In this document: one piece after another, positions 23,897 to 34,080 of the stretch | Layout: each line of letters starts with the position of its first letter | How positions within the stretch are numbered: the first letter of the stretch is position 1 | Source of the DNA: Rhabdochromatium marinum | Lineage (GTDB): Bacteria; Pseudomonadota; Gammaproteobacteria; Chromatiales; Chromatiaceae | Assembly: GCF_016583795.1 (NCBI RefSeq) | Contig: NZ_NRRS01000032.1 | Coordinates: 1-38,713 of the forward strand | Direction: 5' to 3' | DNA: 38,713 nucleotides | The notes under the pieces: model-generated | The model's input: only the letters and a program-made list of their open reading frames with translations | Databases searched by the model: none | Told to the model about the DNA's origin: nothing | Program-made: the position numbers and the translations under genes

Positions 23897-23912
23897 TGTC
23901 GCTATCCGTACA
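23897..23912 (+). promoter_or_regulatory. NifA upstream activator site of nifH
   Basis: TGT-N10-ACA (TGTCGCTATCCGTACA) matches the NifA consensus exactly. It lies about 100 bp upstream of the sigma-54 -24 box, in the usual range. TGT-N10-ACC at 23927-23942 is a near match and could be a second, weaker site. Confidence 0.8.
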
Positions 23913-23982
23913 GCCCGCAGCGGCTTTGTCGGCTCTGCTACCTGTGGCAACAGGTCGCACCGAGCGCTTTAAATGTAATTAA

Positions 23983-24975
<993 letters not shown>

Positions 24976-25067
24976 GTGCGGACCTGATCTCGACATCCCT
25001 CATTTCCTTATCTGATCGCGTGACCGTCTGCAAATGAGCGGCGGCGCCATCAAGAGGTAACGCCAAC

Positions 25068-26549
25068 ATGGCAAAGATGACCCAAGAAGAGACCCAGGCC
25101 CTGATTCAGGAAGTCCTGGAAGTGTATCCGGAGAAGGCCAAGAAAGATCGCGCCAAGCATCTGGCCGCCAATGACCAGAGCGTGGAGCAGTCCAAGAAGT
25201 GCATCACCTCCAACCGTAAGTCCCAGCCCGGCGTTATGACCGTGCGCGGCTGCGCCTACGCCGGCTCGCGTGGTGTGGTCTGGGGTCCGGTCAAGGACAT
25301 GGTGCATATTTCCCACGGACCGGTCGGCTGCGGTCAGTATTCACGTGCGGGACGACGCAATTATTATGTCGGCCACACCGGCGTCGATACCTTCGGCACC
25401 ATGAATTTCACCTCGGACTTCCAGGAAAAGGACATTGTTTTCGGTGGTGACAAAAAGCTCGACAAGCTGATCGACGAGATCAATGAGCTGTTTCCGCTGG
25501 TCAAGGGCATTTCCGTGCAGTCTGAGTGCCCGATTGGTCTGATTGGCGATGACATCGAAGCGGTGTCGAAGAAAAAGACCAAGGAACTCGAGAAGCCGGT
25601 GGTGCCGGTGCGTTGCGAGGGCTTCCGGGGCGTCTCGCAGTCGCTGGGGCATCATATTGCCAATGATGCGTTGCGCGATTGGGTGTTGTCGAATCGTGAT
25701 GGTGACAACAGTTTTGAGTCCACGCCCTATGATGTCGCCATTCTGGGGGATTACAACATCGGTGGTGATGCTTGGTCCTCGCGCATCCTGCTCGAAGAGA
25801 TGGGCCTGCGCGTGGTAGCCATGTGGTCAGGTGATGGCACCCTGCCGGAAATGGAGCTGACCTCCAAGGTGAAGCTCAATCTGGTGCACTGCTATCGCTC
25901 GATTAACTACATCACCCGGCACATGGAAGAGAAATACGGGATTCCCTGGATGGAATACAACCTGTTCGGGCCGACCAAGATCGCCGAATCTCTGCGCGCC
26001 ATTGCTGCACGCTTCGATGAGACCATCCAGGCCAATGCCGAGAAAGTCATTGCCAAATACCAGGCTGAGTACGAGGCGGTGGTGGCCAAGTACAAGCCAC
26101 GTCTGGAAGGCAAGAAGGTCATGCTCTATGTCGGCGGCTTGCGTCCGCGCCATATCATCGGGGCCTACGAGGACCTGGGCATGGAAGTGGTTGGCACCGG
26201 CTATGAGTTCGCGCATAACGACGATTATGACCGCACGATGAAGGAAATGGGTAATGCCACCCTGCTGTATGACGATGTCACCGGCTATGAGCTGGAGGAG
26301 TTCGTCAAGCGCCTGAAGCCCGACCTGATCGGCTCCGGCATCAAGGAAAAGTATGTGTTCCAGAAGATGGGCGTGCCTTTCCGCCAGATGCACTCCTGGG
26401 ATTACTCCGGTCCTTATCACGGCTATGACGGCTTCGCTATCTTTGCCCGCGATATGGATATGACCATCAACAATCCTTGTTGGAACCGGATGCAGGCCCC
26501 TTGGCTGCAAAGCAGCGAGTCATCTGCTGCACAACAGGCCGCTGCCTGA
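25068..26549 (+). CDS. nifD: Nitrogenase MoFe protein alpha chain
   Basis: A 493-residue alpha subunit of molybdenum nitrogenase. P-cluster cysteines are in [17 protein letters not shown] and [11 protein letters not shown]. The FeMo-cofactor Cys lies in [10 protein letters not shown] and its His in [13 protein letters not shown]. The [15 protein letters not shown] segment with no insertions indicates the Mo form and not VnfD or AnfD. AAGAGGT precedes ATG 25068. It lies 92 nt after nifH. Confidence 0.99.
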   Translation: MAKMTQEETQALIQEVLEVYPEKAKKDRAKHLAANDQSVEQSKKCITSNRKSQPGVMTVRGCAYAGSRGVVWGPVKDMVHISHGPVGCGQYSRAGRRNYYVGHTGVDTFGTMNFTSDFQEKDIVFGGDKKLDKLIDEINELFPLVKGISVQSECPIGLIGDDIEAVSKKKTKELEKPVVPVRCEGFRGVSQSLGHHIANDALRDWVLSNRDGDNSFESTPYDVAILGDYNIGGDAWSSRILLEEMGLRVVAMWSGDGTLPEMELTSKVKLNLVHCYRSINYITRHMEEKYGIPWMEYNLFGPTKIAESLRAIAARFDETIQANAEKVIAKYQAEYEAVVAKYKPRLEGKKVMLYVGGLRPRHIIGAYEDLGMEVVGTGYEFAHNDDYDRTMKEMGNATLLYDDVTGYELEEFVKRLKPDLIGSGIKEKYVFQKMGVPFRQMHSWDYSGPYHGYDGFAIFARDMDMTINNPCWNRMQAPWLQSSESSAAQQAAA

Positions 26550-26563
26550 TCCTCTGTGATTGA

Positions 26564-26585
26564 CGGAGGGCGTGTCAGCCCTCCG
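26564..26585 (+). repeat. Intercistronic hairpin between nifD and nifK
   Basis: CGGAGGGC (26564-26571) pairs with GCCCTCCG (26578-26585) around a 6-nt loop. No T-run follows. It probably stabilises or marks processing of the nif mRNA, tuning NifD to NifK. Confidence 0.5.
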
Positions 26586-26689
26586 CCACCCGATTGCCGC
26601 AACGAACCCGGAGCCGCTCTGATGGGCGGCGCCTTCAGACTCACTTTGCCCTGTGTCCGCGAATGGGCGGCAGGGGCCGGAGTACACTC

Positions 26690-28261
26690 ATGAGCCAGAC
26701 TGTCGAAAAAATTAAGCCCTGTTATCCCCTGTTCTGTGATGAAGACTATCAGGACAGCTTTAAGAACAAGCGCGAGCAGTTCGAGGAAGCCCATTCGATC
26801 GATAAGGTCGAGGAAGTCTTTCAGTGGACCACCACCCAGGAGTACCAGGACAAGAACTTTGCCCGCGAGGCCCTGACCATTGATCCGGCTAAAGCCTGTC
26901 AGCCGCTGGGCGCGGTGCTCTGTTCACTGGGTTTTGAGAAGACCTTGCCCTATGTGCATGGCTCTCAGGGCTGCGTGGCCTACTTCCGCACCTATTTCAA
27001 TCGTCATTTCAAGGAGCCGATTGCCTGTGTGTCGGACTCCATGACCGAAGATGCGGCGGTATTCGGCGGCCATAAGAACATGTACGAAGGTCTGGAGAAC
27101 GCCAAGGCGCTCTACAAGCCCGAGATGATCATGGTCTCCACTACCTGCATGGCCGAGGTCATCGGTGACGATCTCAATGCCTTCATCGGCAATGCCAAGA
27201 AAGAAGGCCATATTCCGCCCGAGTTCCCCACGCCGTTCGCTCATACCCCGAGCTTTGTCGGCAGCCACACCACTGGCTGGGACAACATGTTCGAGGGCGT
27301 GCAGCGCTATTTCACTGTCAACGACATGGAAGGCAAAGAGGTCGGCAGCAACGGCAAAATCAATCTGGTGCCGGGCTTTGAGACCTATCTGGGTAATTAC
27401 CGCGTCATGCACCGCATGATGAAGGAAATGGGGGTTGACTACAGTCTGCTGTGTGACCCGACCGAGGTGCTTGACACTCCGGCCGATGGTGAATACCGCA
27501 TGTATGCCGGTGGCACCACCATTGACGAGATCAAAGACGCCCCCAACGCCATTGACACCCTGCTGTTGCAGCCTTGGCAGTTGACTAAGACGAAGAAATT
27601 CGTTGACATCACCTGGAAGCAGCCATGCAATGCCATCAATATTCCGATGGGATTGGAATGGACTGATGATTTTCTGATGAAAGTCTCAGAGCTGTCTGGC
27701 AAGCCGATTCCTGATAGCCTGGCCAAGGAGCGTGGTCGCCTGGTCGACATGATGACCGACAGCCATGCCTGGCTGCATGGCAAGAAATTCGCTCTTTATG
27801 GCGATGCCGACTTTGTCATGGGACTGACCAATTTCCTGCTTGAACTTGGCGCCGAGCCGACCCATGTGCTCTGTCACCATGCTAACAAGCGTTGGAAAAA
27901 GGCCATGGAGAAAATGCTCGCTGCTTCGCCCTATGGTCAGCAGGCGACTGTTTACATGAACAAGGATCTGTGGCACCTGCGCTCGCTGTGCTTCACCGAC
28001 AAGCCGGACTTCCTGATCGGGAACAGCTACGGTAAGTTCATTCAGCGCGACACCCTGCACAAGGGTAAGGAATTCGAGGTGCCCCTGATTCGCCTTGGCT
28101 TCCCGATCTTTGATCGCCACCATCTGCATCGCATGACCACTCTGGGCTACGAAGGTGCCATGTACATCCTCACCACCCTGGTCAACTCCGTGCTGGAGCG
28201 TCTTGATGAGGAGACGCGCGTCATGGCCAAGACTGACTTTAACTACGACTTGATTCGTTAA
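26690..28261 (+). CDS. nifK: Nitrogenase MoFe protein beta chain
   Basis: A 523-residue beta subunit, the usual length of group I NifK with its N-terminal extension. P-cluster cysteines are in PLGAVLCSLG, HGSQGCVAYFR and STTCMAEVIGDD. It pairs with NifD in an alpha2beta2 tetramer. ATG 26690 gives MSQTVEKIKPCYPLF, a standard NifK N-terminus; an upstream in-frame start at 26594 lies in the leader and is rejected. CCGGAG at 26677-26682 is a moderate ribosome binding site. The nifD-nifK gap of 140 nt is rather long. Confidence 0.98.
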   Translation: MSQTVEKIKPCYPLFCDEDYQDSFKNKREQFEEAHSIDKVEEVFQWTTTQEYQDKNFAREALTIDPAKACQPLGAVLCSLGFEKTLPYVHGSQGCVAYFRTYFNRHFKEPIACVSDSMTEDAAVFGGHKNMYEGLENAKALYKPEMIMVSTTCMAEVIGDDLNAFIGNAKKEGHIPPEFPTPFAHTPSFVGSHTTGWDNMFEGVQRYFTVNDMEGKEVGSNGKINLVPGFETYLGNYRVMHRMMKEMGVDYSLLCDPTEVLDTPADGEYRMYAGGTTIDEIKDAPNAIDTLLLQPWQLTKTKKFVDITWKQPCNAINIPMGLEWTDDFLMKVSELSGKPIPDSLAKERGRLVDMMTDSHAWLHGKKFALYGDADFVMGLTNFLLELGAEPTHVLCHHANKRWKKAMEKMLAASPYGQQATVYMNKDLWHLRSLCFTDKPDFLIGNSYGKFIQRDTLHKGKEFEVPLIRLGFPIFDRHHLHRMTTLGYEGAMYILTTLVNSVLERLDEETRVMAKTDFNYDLIR

Positions 28262-28324
28262 GACGGCGCGGCTGTCGGTGCTTCTGAGCGACCGGCAGCT
28301 GCTCTCGCCCTTGAGGATGCTTGC

Positions 28325-28540
28325 ATGCCCAATGTGATGATTCGTCGTCGAGACGATGGCAACCTGCTGTTCTATGTCGCCAAGAAAGACATGGAGGAAA
28401 CCATTGCCAGCGTCGAAACCGACACTGCCGACACCTGGGGTGGAGAAGTGGCTCTGACCGATGGTTCGCGCTGGTACATCGACCCCATCAGCCCACCCCC
28501 CAGCTTTCCAACCACCCTGAGATTCAAGCGCGCGGATTAA
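28325..28540 (+). CDS. nifT: NifT/FixT family protein
   Basis: A 71-residue protein (MPNVMIRRRDDGNLLFYVAKKD...) of the NifT/FixT family, always found just after nifK in many diazotrophs. Its role is unknown and it is dispensable where tested. GAGGAT lies before the ATG (28313-28318). It is 63 nt after nifK. Confidence 0.92.
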   Translation: MPNVMIRRRDDGNLLFYVAKKDMEETIASVETDTADTWGGEVALTDGSRWYIDPISPPPSFPTTLRFKRAD

Positions 28541-28571
28541 CGGCGCTTGGCCTGAAACAGGAGATGAACCT

Positions 28572-28766
28572 ATGGCTTATCAAATAACCAAAGACCTGTG
28601 CACGGCTTGCGGCGACTGCGAGCCAGTCTGCCCCACCAATTCGATCGCCCCGGCGAAGGGCATCTATACAATTGATACCGCCACTTGTAACGAATGCGAC
28701 GGCGAATCCGATATGCCCCAGTGCATTGACGCCTGCATGGAAGACGGCTGCATCGTGCCCGCCTGA
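28572..28766 (+). CDS. 2[4Fe-4S] ferredoxin of the nif operon
   Basis: A 64-residue ferredoxin with two cluster-binding regions: CTACGDCEPVCP (near 10-21) and a second with CNEC, an insertion, then CIDACMEDGC. This uneven spacing is typical of nif-linked and YfhL-like ferredoxins. It could donate electrons to NifH or serve cofactor assembly. ACAGGAG precedes ATG 28572. Confidence 0.93.
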   Translation: MAYQITKDLCTACGDCEPVCPTNSIAPAKGIYTIDTATCNECDGESDMPQCIDACMEDGCIVPA

Positions 28767-28776
28767 GACGTGACTG

Positions 28777-28805
28777 CAACGGGGGCGGAAAGTCCGCCCC
28801 TGTTG
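28777..28805 (+). terminator. Strong hairpin between ferredoxin and nifY
   Basis: A 13-bp stem (28777-28789 with 28793-28805, one G-T pair) with an AAG loop. No T-run follows, so it is likely an mRNA-stability or partial-termination structure separating abundant nifHDKT-fdx messages from nifY. Confidence 0.55.
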
Positions 28806-28852
28806 CTGCGCTGACCGATCCGAATTCTCACCATTGAGCCCCCGAGAAGATC

Positions 28853-29572
28853 ATGACCACCGACGCCCTGTCAGAGGATATCGCCCTGCGCATCGGTCTT
28901 GCCGCCCGTGCGCTTCCGGACACCAGCCCCGCGCGACTGCTCGGCGTGCTGGCCGACTGTATCGGTCTGCCGCCCAGCGCTGACAAGCTTGACGGGCTGA
29001 GCGTGAAGGATTTGCGCACTGGCGCTAGCGGCGAGTTCGCGGATTTCGACACCTCGGTCATCAAGACCGCGCTGGCCTATCTGAAAGGCACCGCCAATCT
29101 CGACACCTTGCCGCCGCCGGAGCCAGAAACTCCGCTGCTGACTGCCGAGGGCCAGGATCCGGAAGGGCTCATCCGGGTCGCCATTGCTTCCAACAGCGGC
29201 GAGTTGCTTGATGGGCATTTCGGCGCCTGCCAGCGCTTTTTGGTGTATCAGGTCGGCGTTGATCAAGCGCGCCTGATCGACTGCCGCGAGATTGACGACC
29301 GTCAGGCCCAGGATGACAAAAACGGCTATCGCGCCAGTCTGATCGCCGATTGCCAGCTGCTCTATGTGGTCTCCATCGGCGGCCCAGCGGCGGCCAAGGT
29401 GGTCAAGCACGATATTCATCCGATCAAGGTGCCCGATGGCGGGGCGGCCCCGGCACTCATTGCTGATTTGCAGGCGGTCATCGCCGATAAAACCCCACCC
29501 TGGCTAGCCAAAATCATGGGTCAGCCGGCCGAGAGGCGGGTTCGTTTTGCTCAGGAAGCCGTTGCAGAATGA
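28853..29572 (+). CDS. nifY: NafY/NifY-type nitrogenase accessory protein
   Basis: A 239-residue protein with an N-terminal helical domain (about 8-85, LRIGLAARALPDTSPARLLG...LSVKDLRT) and a C-terminal NifX/NifB-like cofactor-binding domain (about 105-215, RVAIASNSGELLDGHFGACQRFLVYQV). This two-domain layout is that of NafY/NifY, which bind FeMo-co and apo-dinitrogenase during maturation. Position after nifHDKT agrees. It overlaps the next gene by ATGA (29569-29572). Confidence 0.88.
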   Translation: MTTDALSEDIALRIGLAARALPDTSPARLLGVLADCIGLPPSADKLDGLSVKDLRTGASGEFADFDTSVIKTALAYLKGTANLDTLPPPEPETPLLTAEGQDPEGLIRVAIASNSGELLDGHFGACQRFLVYQVGVDQARLIDCREIDDRQAQDDKNGYRASLIADCQLLYVVSIGGPAAAKVVKHDIHPIKVPDGGAAPALIADLQAVIADKTPPWLAKIMGQPAERRVRFAQEAVAE

Positions 29573-29853
29573 TTCCCGTTGAACGAATCGACCAGATCGT
29601 CACCATCGTCGAGCGTGCCGGTCTCAACCCCCAAACCCTCGGTGCGCTGCGCGACGCCCTGCCCGAGCTGCACTTCACCCAGTGTTTGGATGATGAAGTG
29701 GGCAGTCAGCCTCCTGTGCGCACCGCCCAAGGCTTCAATCTGTACCTGGTGGAGGGCAGCAGCGGCCACTGCCTGCGCATGACCGACAACCCGGACCATG
29801 CCACCGGAGTAGTGCTGGCTGAGACCGATGCCGAGGACGCGGATAACGCATGA
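29569..29853 (+). CDS. DUF6129-type nif-cluster protein
   Basis: A 94-residue acidic protein (MIPVERIDQIVTIVERAGLN...) of a small family seen in proteobacterial nif clusters, function unknown. Its start overlaps the nifY stop (ATGA), so the two are translationally coupled. No cofactor motif is visible. Confidence 0.7.
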   Translation: MIPVERIDQIVTIVERAGLNPQTLGALRDALPELHFTQCLDDEVGSQPPVRTAQGFNLYLVEGSSGHCLRMTDNPDHATGVVLAETDAEDADNA

Positions 29854-29951
29854 TCCCCGCGACGCCGCAGGCAAAACAAGGTATGATCGCGCTGCAAATC
29901 GCTTGATTCACCATACATTTGCTTGCTGCTTATTAACTGGGGGTAGATGAA

Positions 29952-30413
29952 ATGTACGCAAAAGATTACATGCGCGAGGATCCCATTACGGTCTTCGTGG
30001 ATGATGACTTGTCCACTGCCATTGATCTCATCGTGGAACGGCATCAAGCCGACCTGTGGGTGGTGGATCGGGATTTTCGCTTTATCGGCGAAATTCGCGC
30101 GCTGCAATTTGCCAAAATGCTGGTGCCAGTGACTGTGGGTAGTCAGTATGAAATTGACAGCACCATCAGTAATGACGAAAGCATTGCCGAATCCCTGGAA
30201 GACGCCAAGCAGCGTTTGAAGCCCTTCCTGGAGCGCAAAGTCAGGGATTATGTGGATCATGAAGTGCCGGTGGTGCGCCCAGATCTGCCGATCTCCTCAT
30301 CCCTGATGCTGCTGCGCGGCGGCCTGGTGCGCATGCCCGTCGTCGATGCCCAAAGCAGTCGTCTGCTCGGTACCCTGTCCATGCTCACCATTCTCGCCAA
30401 GCTGCAAAACTAG
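29952..30413 (+). CDS. CBS-domain protein
   Basis: A 153-residue protein made of two CBS motifs: residues about 1-60 (YMREDPITVFVDDDLSTAIDLIVERHQADLWVVD) and about 95-150 (DYVDHEVPVVRPDLPISSSLMLLRGGLVRMPVVD). Such stand-alone pairs bind adenine nucleotides and sense energy or redox state. It lies about 100 nt after the nif operon on the same strand and could be read from it or from its own promoter. A partner protein is not evident. Confidence 0.8.
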   Translation: MYAKDYMREDPITVFVDDDLSTAIDLIVERHQADLWVVDRDFRFIGEIRALQFAKMLVPVTVGSQYEIDSTISNDESIAESLEDAKQRLKPFLERKVRDYVDHEVPVVRPDLPISSSLMLLRGGLVRMPVVDAQSSRLLGTLSMLTILAKLQN

Positions 30414-30422
30414 TTTTGGCAG

Positions 30423-30479
30423 GCGCGCGCCTCGCTCCTGCAACTGGCACAACATGCTGGCAGGAGCATGAACGCGCGC
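30423..30479. terminator. Convergent-end inverted repeat
   Basis: Nested inverted repeats lie between the convergent CBS and J-domain genes: CGCGCG (30424-30429 with 30473-30478) and GCTCCTG with CAGGAGC (30434-30440 with 30461-30467). A bidirectional terminator is likely, though no T-run follows. Confidence 0.45.
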
Positions 30480-30571
30480 TGGTTCACTGCGTTGCGCTGG
30501 TTCGCGAGCGCGGCAAACCATCATCATGCTACTGCTGGCCTTAGGGCTGGCGATGTCTTGGGACTTGACAC

Positions 30572-31606
30572 TTAGTCAACCGCCTGACGCAGGCGCTCGA
30601 TGATGGCTTCTGCCGAGGAAAATTTGGCTTGGATAGCGTCAAGGGACTGCCGAAGTTGTGCATTGCTGAGCGTGCTCGCTGCTTGTTTGTCGCGATGCGA
30701 GCGTGTTCGTCGCGGTTCACCGTAGACAATCCAGTAGCAATTCTGCAATCGTTCCTGCCATGCATCGCCAATTGTCCATTGCACGGCGTATAGGTTTCTG
30801 CCGCTTTTCTGCCAGGTTTCCTGTGCGGTGATCAGGCTGATATCCAACATGGCTGAAATGAACAACACATTTGGTTCAGCCAGACCGCGCTTGCGCTCAC
30901 CGGCGTTGAAATAGACCTTGATGGCGTCAAGGTCCAGTTGACACTCAAGGCGCTCGAGCATCGTCGCAGTTTGATTGATGTCGGCCGGAAGTGACAGATA
31001 GCCAATATCTTCCTGTTGATCCCAATCGTGCTGCTCATTATGCCAGGCAATTTGACAGGCGAGATTATACGCCTGGTGGCCATGGGTAAAGAGGCAAAAA
31101 CCGTCCAGCGGTATGTAACTGAGCGTAAAACGCAGCGTTTGAGCGCGCAGCTGAACGGAGGAGGGCGCGGCCAGTCCCGGCCCGGTGTGTTGAGACAGCT
31201 GTAAGAAGGTCAGGATCGCATGCCAGTTGAAGTCAGCGGTCAAATTCGGCTGCTGGCAGAACTTCAGGTGGATTTCTTCGCCGCAGACCGCGCAATGATG
31301 GATGCATTCCTCTTCCGGATTTGCCTGCACACTGTGACCGCAGCTGCGGCAAACCACATAGATGCTGCGATCAACGGCGTTTCCTTTGAGACTATTGTCG
31401 TACTGTCTCCGGCTGGCCTTGTCACCGAGGATTCGGTAGGCCTCGTTGATCAGGATCATTTTTCTGGCAGCGACGGCTTGCAAGTCTGCTCCCAGGTACG
31501 CCACCTTGTCTGGGTGATACTCCTTGCACTTGAGCTTATAGGCGGAGCGGATGTCAGAAGCTCCAGCCGATGGCTCGATGTCCAGTAAATGGTAATAGTT
31601 GTTCAT
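30572..31606 (-). CDS. J-domain protein with zinc ribbon
   Basis: A 344-residue protein. The N-terminal J domain (about 3-70) has the HPD tripeptide at 31-33, so it should stimulate a DnaK ATPase. Next comes a zinc-ribbon-like segment with C86, C89, C105 and C108. The remaining 230 residues match no family I recognise. They include a hydrophobic LRFTLSYIPLDGFCLF stretch and a polar end. It is not DnaJ itself, as the G/F region and four CxxCxGxG repeats are missing. A specialised co-chaperone is likely; its client is unknown. It is monocistronic, convergent with the CBS gene. Confidence 0.75.
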   Translation of the reverse strand: MNNYYHLLDIEPSAGASDIRSAYKLKCKEYHPDKVAYLGADLQAVAARKMILINEAYRILGDKASRRQYDNSLKGNAVDRSIYVVCRSCGHSVQANPEEECIHHCAVCGEEIHLKFCQQPNLTADFNWHAILTFLQLSQHTGPGLAAPSSVQLRAQTLRFTLSYIPLDGFCLFTHGHQAYNLACQIAWHNEQHDWDQQEDIGYLSLPADINQTATMLERLECQLDLDAIKVYFNAGERKRGLAEPNVLFISAMLDISLITAQETWQKSGRNLYAVQWTIGDAWQERLQNCYWIVYGEPRRTRSHRDKQAASTLSNAQLRQSLDAIQAKFSSAEAIIERLRQAVD

Positions 31607-31748
31607 GAGCCGGAGATCCTACGCGCCTTGGGTAGTCCCATATGGCTAGCAGTTTTGTTAGCCGCTCGGTAACTTACACGCCTGAGTTTAATCTAAAACT
31701 CATGTATGCGGGCAAAGATTTAGCGCCAATTGAGTCAGCGCCTGTAGG

Positions 31749-31780
31749 TTTACGCAGCCAGGATTGTCTGGCTGCGTAAA
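31749..31780 (-). terminator. Hairpin downstream of the pyrophosphatase gene
   Basis: TTTACGCAGCCA (31749-31760) and its perfect complement (31769-31780) form a 12-bp stem with an 8-nt loop. It lies about 45 bp after the hppA stop. A second small hairpin, CGTGAC/GTCACG (31793-31808), lies between. Both probably end hppA transcription. Confidence 0.6.
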
Positions 31781-31824
31781 TCCGGAGAGTGCCGTGACTT
31801 AGGTCACGCTAGCTTAGGTCTAGC

Positions 31825-34020
31825 TTAGATGACGCTATAGGTCACAGTCACGCCGGCCATGATGATGGCGACAATGCTCATCAGCTTGATGAGAATGTTC
31901 AGGCTGGGTCCCGAGGTATCCTTAAAGGGATCGCCCACGGTGTCACCGATAACGGCGGCGCGATGGGCGCGCGAGTTCTTGCCGCCATGGTGTCCGACTT
32001 CAATGAACTTCTTCGCGTTATCCCAGGCGCCGCCAGAATTGGCGAGAAACACCGCCAGTACAAAGCCGCTGGACAGCCCGCCGATCAGCAGGCCGATGAC
32101 GCCGGCAACGCCAAGCAACAGGCCCATAGCAATCGGTGCTGAGACCGCGATGATGGCCGGCAGAATCATCTCCCGCTGCGCGCCGACGGTAGAGATGGCC
32201 ACACAACGCTCGTAATCCGGCTGTGAGGTGCCCTTCAGAATGCCTGGATCCTCACGGAACTGTCGGCGCACTTCCTCGACCATGAGCACCGCAGCCCGGC
32301 CGACGGCCTGCACCGTCAGCCCGCTAAAGGCGAAAGCGACCATGGCACCGACCAGGATCGACACCAGCACGATTGGGTTGAGCAGGGTGACGTTGTAGTA
32401 GCTCATGAAATCGATCAGGCTCGCCTCAGCGGTGGGGATGCTGATGCCGTGACTCCATTGCAGCACCTCGGTGCCGGATTTGATGAGTTCGATGCGAATC
32501 ATCTCGATATAGGAGGCAATCAGCGCCAAAGCCGTGAGCGCGGCGGAGCCGATGGCGAACCCCTTGCCAGTTGCCGCTGTGGTGTTGCCCAACGCGTCGA
32601 GTGCATCGGTGCGGGTGCGAACCTCAGCACCCAGACCGCTCATCTCGGCATTGCCGCCGGCATTGTCAGCAATCGGGCCATAGGCATCGCTGGCTAGGGT
32701 AATGCCCAGCGTGGAGAGCATGCCTACCGCCGCAATGGCCACACCATAGAGGCCGTGATTCATCTGGCTGACATCAAAGCCCGAGGCGAACAGGAAGGCG
32801 AGCAGGGTGCCGATGCCAACGGCGAGCACCGGAATGGCAGTCGAGATCATGCCAACGCCGATGCCGGCGATAATGGCCGTTGCCGGTCCGCCCTCGGCTT
32901 GATTGGCAATCAAGCGGGTCGGAGCATAGCTGGGCGAGGTGTAATACTCGGTTGAGCGTCCCACGATCATGCCGGTGACCAAGCCGGCGACCATGGCGCC
33001 CCAAACGCCCCACAGATTCGGAATGCCAAGTAACCACAGCACCAGCACCGCCGCAACCACAATCATGGCGGCACTGGCGTTAATGCCTCGCGCCAGCGAT
33101 TCAAGCAAATCCTTCTGAGTCGCGTCTTCGCGGGTTTTGACCAGATAGACGCCGACAATGGACAGCAAAATGCCGATGCCAGCCAGTACCATGGGAGCCA
33201 CCACCGCCTTGATTTGCAGTGTCGGCTCAGTAATGTAGGCCGCCGCGCCCAGTGCACTTGCAGCCAGCACCGCGCCACAGTAGGACTCAAACAGATCGGC
33301 GCCCATGCCGGCCACGTCGCCGACATTATCGCCAACATTATCCGCGATCACCGCCGGATTGCGCGGATCATCCTCAGGAATGCCGCTCTCGACCTTGCCG
33401 ACCAGATCGGCCCCGACATCGGCGGCCTTGGTGAAGATGCCGCCGCCGACGCGGGCGAACATCGCTTGCAGCGAGGCGCCCATGCCAAAGGTCAGGATAG
33501 TGGTGGTAATCAGCACCATGCGGTGAGTGTCACCCGGCTCACCCGGAATCAGCAGGTTGGCTAGAATGAACCAGAACACGATATTGCCCAGGCCCAAGCC
33601 GACCACCACCAGGCCCATGACCGCGCCACTGCGGAAGGCAATGCGCAGGGCATTGGGCAGGGAATCGCGCGCCGCAGCGGCGGTGCGGGTGGAGGCTTGA
33701 GTGGCAGTGCGCATGCCAAAGTAGCCGGCCAGGGCGGAGAAGAAACCGCCGCAGACAAAGGTGACCGGCAGCCAGGTGCTCTGCACGCCAAACTGATAGG
33801 CCAGTACCGAGAAGACGGCGGTCAGGATGGCGAAGACCACAAACATGACCCTGTACTGCTGGCCGAGATAGGCCATGGCGCCACGGCGCACATGGGCACC
33901 GATCTCCTGCATGAGATCGTTGCCCTGATCCTGGGCAAACATTTCTCGGTAGAAGATCCACGCATACACCATCGCCGTGATAGCGGCAATGGGCGTGATC
34001 CAGAAGATAAATTCACTCAC
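31825..34020 (-). CDS. hppA: Membrane-bound ion-pumping pyrophosphatase, K+-dependent type
   Basis: A 731-residue protein with about 16 transmembrane helices that couples pyrophosphate hydrolysis to proton or sodium export. Catalytic loops include [32 protein letters not shown] and [14 protein letters not shown]. The determinant region reads [10 protein letters not shown]. Ala at the position that is Lys in K+-independent enzymes places it in the K+-dependent subfamily. Whether it pumps H+ or Na+ cannot be told. The start is GTG 34020, with AAGAGG (34031-34036, reverse strand) upstream. It may recover energy from the pyrophosphate made in biosynthesis. Confidence 0.95.
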   Translation of the reverse strand: MSEFIFWITPIAAITAMVYAWIFYREMFAQDQGNDLMQEIGAHVRRGAMAYLGQQYRVMFVVFAILTAVFSVLAYQFGVQSTWLPVTFVCGGFFSALAGYFGMRTATQASTRTAAAARDSLPNALRIAFRSGAVMGLVVVGLGLGNIVFWFILANLLIPGEPGDTHRMVLITTTILTFGMGASLQAMFARVGGGIFTKAADVGADLVGKVESGIPEDDPRNPAVIADNVGDNVGDVAGMGADLFESYCGAVLAASALGAAAYITEPTLQIKAVVAPMVLAGIGILLSIVGVYLVKTREDATQKDLLESLARGINASAAMIVVAAVLVLWLLGIPNLWGVWGAMVAGLVTGMIVGRSTEYYTSPSYAPTRLIANQAEGGPATAIIAGIGVGMISTAIPVLAVGIGTLLAFLFASGFDVSQMNHGLYGVAIAAVGMLSTLGITLASDAYGPIADNAGGNAEMSGLGAEVRTRTDALDALGNTTAATGKGFAIGSAALTALALIASYIEMIRIELIKSGTEVLQWSHGISIPTAEASLIDFMSYYNVTLLNPIVLVSILVGAMVAFAFSGLTVQAVGRAAVLMVEEVRRQFREDPGILKGTSQPDYERCVAISTVGAQREMILPAIIAVSAPIAMGLLLGVAGVIGLLIGGLSSGFVLAVFLANSGGAWDNAKKFIEVGHHGGKNSRAHRAAVIGDTVGDPFKDTSGPSLNILIKLMSIVAIIMAGVTVTYSVI

Positions 34021-34080
34021 GATTGATACACCTCTTGAAGTCGCATAGATAAAAAATGGGGCCGGATTGCGCGCGCAGTT

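Noticed and set aside
23927-23942. Second NifA site (TGT-N10-ACC)
   Set aside because: The last base differs from the consensus ACA; kept only as a weak possible site.
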